From JAKEGN01 sp964465665 (GTDB lineage: Bacteria > Pseudomonadota > Gammaproteobacteria > Steroidobacterales > Woeseiaceae): a stretch of 8,792 bases of DNA. Numbering within the stretch: position 1 is the stretch's first letter; each line of letters starts with the position of its first letter. The stretch covers positions 1 through 8,792 of the forward strand of contig CAYXKM010000335.1 in assembly GCA_964465665.1 (NCBI GenBank), written 5' to 3'. Positions 5,901 to 8,792 of the stretch are shown here, in pieces. The position numbers were made by a program, and so were the translations under genes. The notes beneath the pieces were generated by a model, which saw nothing but the letters and a program-made list of their open reading frames with translations, did no database searches and was not told the DNA's origin.

Positions 5901-7950
5901 GCTGACGGCCGATTACTTCACTGAATACGGGCCCTTGAACCCCGGTCAAACTGCCGTGCTCCGGTTCCGGGCGATTGTCAATCCGACCCTCGTGGATGGG
6001 ACGCCGGTGACGAACACCGCACAGGTCACGTGGAACGACCCGACGCAATACGCTACGGCGAGTGTCTCGATCGACGTCGGCGCCGTGCTGGGCGTCGGTA
6101 TGCTGAGTGGTACCGTATGGCACGACGCGGATTTCGATGACACGCCGGACGCCGCGGAGCGCCTGCTGACGGGCTGGACCGTCGAATTGCTCCGCAACGG
6201 CCAGCCGATTCGCTCGGTCGTTACCGATGCCAGCGGCAACTTCCTGATGGCGGGTGTGACGCCGAACTATCTGACCCCGGACTTATACTCACTGCGATTC
6301 ACCTCGCCCGGTGCCGGAATCAGGACGGCCATGCTTGGTCGCACCGATTCCGATTTTACCGACGGTCTGCAACGCATCGACGACATCGTCGTTACACCGG
6401 GCAGCAACCTGCTGGCGCTTAACCTGCCGATCGATCCGAATGGCGTAGTTTACGACTCGGTGGCGCGGTCGCCGATCGCCGGCGCAACCGTCACGCTCCT
6501 CGATGCGAGCGGCAGCACGCCGGTGCCGGCAAGCTGTTTCGACGACCCGCTGCAATACGGCCAAGTCACGACCGCGAGCGGTTATTACAAGTTCGACATC
6601 AATTTCTCGGATCCGGGCTGCCCGAGTGGCGGCAACTATCTGATTCAGGTTGTGGCGCCCGGCAGCGCTTATGTGGCGGGACCCTCAGAGCTGATTCCGC
6701 CGACGTCCGATCTGACGACCGTACCGTTCGATGTTCCGTCCTGCCCGGCATCGGCCAATGACGCCATCATGGCCACGAGTCAGCATTGCGAGGTACAGAT
6801 TTCCGAATTCGCACCGCCGGTCTCGGTACCTGCGCGAAGTGCAGGTACCAGCTATCACTCGTACCTGACGCTGGACAACAGCCAGATGCCGGGTTCGAGC
6901 CAGCTGTTCAACAATCACATCCCGCTGGACCCGGTGTTGACCGGCGCTGTCTCGATCACGAAGACAACGCCGATGCTGAACGTCACGCGCGGCCAGCTGG
7001 TGCCCTATGCAATCACGGTAGGTAACTCGTTCGGCATTGCCCTGCAGGACATTAACATCGTCGATCGCTTCCCGGCCGGATTCCGCTATGTGGAAGATTC
7101 CGCCCGCTTCGACGACGTGCCGACGGAGCCGACGGTCATCGGTCGCGAGCTGACGTGGACGAATCTCGCGCTCGCAAGCGAAGGCCGTCACACGATCAAA
7201 CTGCTGCTTGCAGTCGGTGCCGGCGTTACCGAAGGCGAATTCATCAATCGTGCACAGGCCATCAACGGGCTGACAGGAACGGTATTGTCCGAGGAAGCCT
7301 CGGCGACGGTGCGCCTAGTTCCGGATCCGACCTTCGATTGCACCGACGTCACCGGCAAGGTATTCGACGACGCCAACCGCAATGGTTACCAGGACGATGA
7401 CGAAGCCGGTCTGGCTGGCGTACGCGTCGTTACCGCGCGCGGCCTCGCCGCTTCGACCGATACCTACGGCCGCTATCACATCACCTGCGCCATAACGCCG
7501 AACGAGAGTCGCGGCAGCAACTTCGTGCTCAAACTCGACGACCGGACCCTGCCGAGCGGATTCCGCGCTTCGACACGGCCGGTAGAGGTCCAACGAGCCA
7601 CACGCGGCAAGGCCTTGCGCATCAACTTCGGTGCGTCCATCCATCGCGTTGTAGGCCTCGACATCGCGGACGCGGTATTCGAGCCAGACAGCGTGGAGAT
7701 GCGAAACCAGTGGAAGTCTCGGATCGGTCTTCTGATCAACGAACTGAAAAAGGGTCCCGCGGTCCTGCGTCTCTCCTATGTCGCGGACGTCGAGAGTGAC
7801 GCCCTGGTCGACCAGCGGCTGGAAATGATCAAGAAGCAGATCATGTCGGCGTGGGCGGAGGAAAACTGCTGCTACGAGCTCGTCATCGAGCCCGAAGTCT
7901 TCTGGCGCCTCGGGGCTGCGCCGGATAAACCCAGGGTGATAGACAGGTGA
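2995..7950 (+). CDS. Giant secreted DUF11-repeat protein with choice-of-anchor-K-like N-terminus and OmpA-like C-terminus
   Basis: This 1651-residue protein is likely a matrix or surface adhesin/stalk. It begins with a signal peptide (hydrophobic core CLTVLAALLWSA, cleavage near DAAA-QT at ~45). Residues ~46-233 resemble the choice-of-anchor K domain (SISWGTTTG, FTHEETPN, Cys pair, DRVTF). DUF11-type beta-sandwich repeats start near 235, 410, 577, 734 and 895, each with an LRYTITVRNTG-like strand and a later NQA/TNV strand; a sixth lies at ~1317-1440. SdrD_B/CnaB-like domains lie at ~1037-1110, ~1150-1235 and ~1450-1540, the last with the Asp/Asn-rich loop FDDANRNGYQDDDE, suited to Ca2+ binding. 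Residues ~1550-1640 look OmpA-like but lack the N-x2-LS-x2-RA motif. Cysteines cluster in the C-terminal third. No LPXTG, PEP-CTERM, autotransporter barrel or RTX repeats are seen. The ATG at 2995 is the first possible start after an in-frame stop at 2983 and has only a weak ribosome binding site; GTG 3064 would leave a shorter signal peptide. A c-di-GMP riboswitch precedes it. Confidence 0.88.
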   Translation: MIQCSRTRRALFGDGSAGLRTRSVRQSVCLTVLAALLWSADAAAQTQITFTSAAANWHSPTDDTPGSQPGDPVITNGVPTSSISWGTTTGPQSGYDVTITIPDPQTFPVATFVHRNFPVSDPSLTSVQLDIILDFEVDGAQTGPLTFTFTFTHEETPNNQDPCPYPTPPGEGCTDRVTFIDLPDPTTFTVGGVTYTLGLTFLDEDGNPVGEFITLEGGQVNTANLDGQFVVVPPVLEVTKSGPATMTVGQSGVFAIDVRNTGPNDAWDTTIRDALPDGATGGMCDSAPEVLSAQVFAADGATPVSGKGPLLAGTDFTLSYTGAPACELALAMLTPAAAIDTDQRLIITYRTQLDADSQDGVMLTNVAGAIEWFDDLSSNPDRTTYTRTLTDGSPLELDHEDAHSVLVIMPVLLFDKTVVNVTSGEDPATVATPGDTLRYRLRIENLSDTPLDGFRIVDELDRLNAAPMFQAGTLNVVTLPAGANSGATDPAGGAAGSGLLDVEGLSLGGLGESVLVEFEVDLVPVIADGTFVYNQSELRYDGLPVAQSDDPYVNGAADPNVAGDEDPTQVLIESTPAFRVEKISSYVTGDPNVLLAGETLRYTITVRNTGTDHATGVELVDQLPANTTYVAGSTTLNGVALADSASGGLPLVDGILIHAPQDPTPGVMNAGVADNLATIVFDVVVYPDVPDGTVISNQAFVSAVDDGIADQPSDDPRTPVADDPTRDIVGNLPLFFAPKSAALQVDLGSPGIVDPGDVLRYTIQIYNNGAIAATAVELSDAVPADTTYVADTVTVNGLPVGQPDGGVFPLIAGIPVSSADLTPPLPAAGEGVLTAGESAIVQFDLQVNAGTPTGTLITNQAVVYSTEVPNLLTDGDGNPTTGPEPTVVVVGDAQQLTITKGVSVVNGGPVLAGSTLEYVVTVTNVGAVPALYVLITDNLDDPFPGYLTYVDQSATLNGFMDGLTFAGTTLTADYFTEYGPLNPGQTAVLRFRAIVNPTLVDGTPVTNTAQVTWNDPTQYATASVSIDVGAVLGVGMLSGTVWHDADFDDTPDAAERLLTGWTVELLRNGQPIRSVVTDASGNFLMAGVTPNYLTPDLYSLRFTSPGAGIRTAMLGRTDSDFTDGLQRIDDIVVTPGSNLLALNLPIDPNGVVYDSVARSPIAGATVTLLDASGSTPVPASCFDDPLQYGQVTTASGYYKFDINFSDPGCPSGGNYLIQVVAPGSAYVAGPSELIPPTSDLTTVPFDVPSCPASANDAIMATSQHCEVQISEFAPPVSVPARSAGTSYHSYLTLDNSQMPGSSQLFNNHIPLDPVLTGAVSITKTTPMLNVTRGQLVPYAITVGNSFGIALQDINIVDRFPAGFRYVEDSARFDDVPTEPTVIGRELTWTNLALASEGRHTIKLLLAVGAGVTEGEFINRAQAINGLTGTVLSEEASATVRLVPDPTFDCTDVTGKVFDDANRNGYQDDDEAGLAGVRVVTARGLAASTDTYGRYHITCAITPNESRGSNFVLKLDDRTLPSGFRASTRPVEVQRATRGKALRINFGASIHRVVGLDIADAVFEPDSVEMRNQWKSRIGLLINELKKGPAVLRLSYVADVESDALVDQRLEMIKKQIMSAWAEENCCYELVIEPEVFWRLGAAPDKPRVIDR
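3697..6090 (+). repeat. Five tandem DUF11-type domain repeats within the giant gene
   Basis: Five units of roughly 140-175 codons begin at about 3697, 4222, 4723, 5194 and 5677. Units 2-5 share a strand LRYRLRIEN / LRYTITVRN / LRYTIQIYN / LEYVVTVTN. Units 3 and 4 also share PA(N/D)TTYVA followed by a (T/V)NG turn and a GLPLVDGI / VFPLIAGI segment. Units 3-4 look the most recently duplicated, though their DNA has diverged, so this is an old protein repeat and not an unstable tandem DNA repeat. DUF11 modules are typical stalk domains of surface proteins. Confidence 0.75.
6825..6849 (+). repeat. Perfect 9-bp inverted repeat inside the giant gene
   Basis: GGTACCTGC (6825-6833) and GCAGGTACC (6841-6849) are exact inverted complements separated by 7 nt. 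A G-T wobble and a C-G pair can lengthen the stem to 11 bp around a GAA loop. It lies in the codons for the linker (VPARSAGTSY) between the CnaB-like region and the last DUF11-like repeat. No T-run follows. It could pause translation at a domain boundary, mark mRNA processing, or be chance. Confidence 0.6.
7945..7950 (+). promoter_or_regulatory. Ribosome binding site overlapping the giant gene's stop
   Basis: AGGTGA contains the TGA stop of the giant gene and lies 5 nt before the ATG at 7956. This geometry implies that the OmpA-like gene is translated by coupling to the giant gene, and so falls under the same riboswitch control. Confidence 0.75.
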
Positions 7951-7955
7951 GCGCC

Positions 7956-8792
7956 ATGTCGAAGCTAAGCCATTTGCTGATGTTGAGCGTGGTGTCGGCA
8001 CCAATCGCGGCACACGCTGCGAGCATCGACGAGATGCCCATTGGTGAGGCCGTCGAACGGCACTTGCCGAGCGACGATCTGTTTATGCAATGGGTGCAGG
8101 ATCCGCAGCGCGTCGAGAGCGAACAGGGTGACACCCTGGAAACGCGGGAGACGATCACTGATGAACTCGAAACCGTCAAACTCGGCAACCTGGTGGCGCC
8201 GATCCGGTTCGAGTCGGGTGTTGCAAACATTCCGGATACCACGGTCGAATCACTGAGCGAAATTCTCGAGCGCATGCGAGACCGTATCAACGTGCGCCTG
8301 CACCTCATCGGGCACGCCGACGACCGGCGTTTGTCACCCCGGCTTGCGGAAATCTATGGTGACAATGTCGGCCTCTCGCGAGAGCGGGCCGGTGAAGTCG
8401 CTGAGTACTTCCAGACAGCGCTCGCGTTGCCGCCCGAAGCGATCTCGTACGCTTGGGAGGGAGACACGCAGCCCGTCGCGACAAACCTGACCGAGGAAGG
8501 CCGGGCACTGAATCGCCGCGTCGAAGTCGAGGTGTGGTATGACCAGGTCAAGGAACGGGTGGCACTGGAAGAGGTACTGGTACCGCATGAAATCGAGCGG
8601 TTGAAAGTATGCCGCATGGAAACCGTGTGCAAACTACGATACGTCGAAGGACATGCCAGGCGCGCGAAAGTGCAGAACCTGATTGCGCCGTTGCATTATG
8701 AAGAAGAGACCATTGACGTCAGTCAGGATTTTATTGGGCAGGTTCGGCAGGCGCTGGAGAACCTGGGCGACAAGCAGAATGTCGTGGTCCGC
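7956..8792 (+). CDS. Secreted OmpA-family protein with a second OmpA-like domain starting (3' end outside window)
   Basis: The frame is open from ATG 7956 to the window end, giving 279 residues. A signal peptide is evident (MSKLSHLLMLSVVSAPIAAHAA, cleavage near AHA-AS at ~21). Residues ~80-195 form an OmpA-like peptidoglycan-binding domain: APIRFESGVANIP start, VRLHLIGHAD with the ligand Asp, DNVGLSRERAGEV matching N-x2-LS-x2-RA-x2-V exactly, and a NRRVEVEVWY end. The loop between the Asp and the motif Arg is 22 residues, against 15 in E. coli OmpA. After a Cys-containing segment (CRMETVCKLRY), NLIAPLHYEEETIDVSQDF looks like the start of a second OmpA-like domain. The protein probably sits in the periplasm or at the outer membrane, bound to peptidoglycan, where it could anchor the product of the preceding gene. 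No beta-barrel domain is visible in the part present. Confidence 0.88.
   Translation, partial: MSKLSHLLMLSVVSAPIAAHAASIDEMPIGEAVERHLPSDDLFMQWVQDPQRVESEQGDTLETRETITDELETVKLGNLVAPIRFESGVANIPDTTVESLSEILERMRDRINVRLHLIGHADDRRLSPRLAEIYGDNVGLSRERAGEVAEYFQTALALPPEAISYAWEGDTQPVATNLTEEGRALNRRVEVEVWYDQVKERVALEEVLVPHEIERLKVCRMETVCKLRYVEGHARRAKVQNLIAPLHYEEETIDVSQDFIGQVRQALENLGDKQNVVVR

Noticed and set aside
3697..6090. CRISPR or microsatellite-type DNA repeat array
   Set aside because: The repetition is at protein-domain scale (140-175 codons) with diverged DNA; there are no short identical direct repeats with regular spacers.

Overview
This is a high-GC window from a Gram-negative (diderm) bacterium. 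ExbB/ExbD/TonB-type energy-transducing proteins, Sec signal peptides, OmpA-like peptidoglycan-binding domains, a CRP-type operator and a GEMM-I riboswitch together suggest a gammaproteobacterium. A deltaproteobacterium/myxobacterium is the main alternative, and the lineage cannot be fixed from the sequence alone. All genes found are on the + strand.

Left block (1-2591): the 3' end of a MotA/TolQ/ExbB proton-channel gene, two consecutive ExbD/TolR genes, and a protein with a cytoplasmic coiled coil, one membrane segment, a proline-rich periplasmic stretch and a TonB/AgmX-PglI-like C-terminal domain. Spacing is 5 nt, a 4-nt overlap, then 6 nt, so this is almost certainly one operon encoding an inner-membrane machine driven by proton-motive force. 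The first ExbD has Asn where the family has its proton-carrying Asp; the second keeps the Asp. One TolQ, two TolR and an AgmX-like protein is also the composition of the Myxococcus AglRQS/Glt gliding machinery.

Control region (2592-2994): a 403-bp gap. Nothing is recognisable in its first ~195 bp. Then come a near-consensus CRP/Clp-type palindrome, a plausible -10 hexamer at class II spacing, and a complete c-di-GMP-I (GEMM-I) riboswitch aptamer that starts about where the transcript should start. A hairpin that would compete with the aptamer's closing stem follows.

Right block (2995-8792): a 1651-residue secreted protein with a signal peptide, a choice-of-anchor-K-like domain, about six DUF11-type beta-sandwich repeats, SdrD_B/CnaB-like domains and a degenerate OmpA-like C-terminus. 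A translationally coupled gene follows for a secreted protein with one complete OmpA-like domain and the start of a probable second one, cut by the window end.

Working model (inference): c-di-GMP, through the riboswitch and perhaps also a CRP/Clp-family regulator, controls a giant repeat-rich envelope or surface protein and its OmpA-like partner. The adjacent proton-driven TolQR2-TonB-like machine may act on the same envelope structure. The riboswitch is the firmest part; the functional link between the two operons is the least certain.
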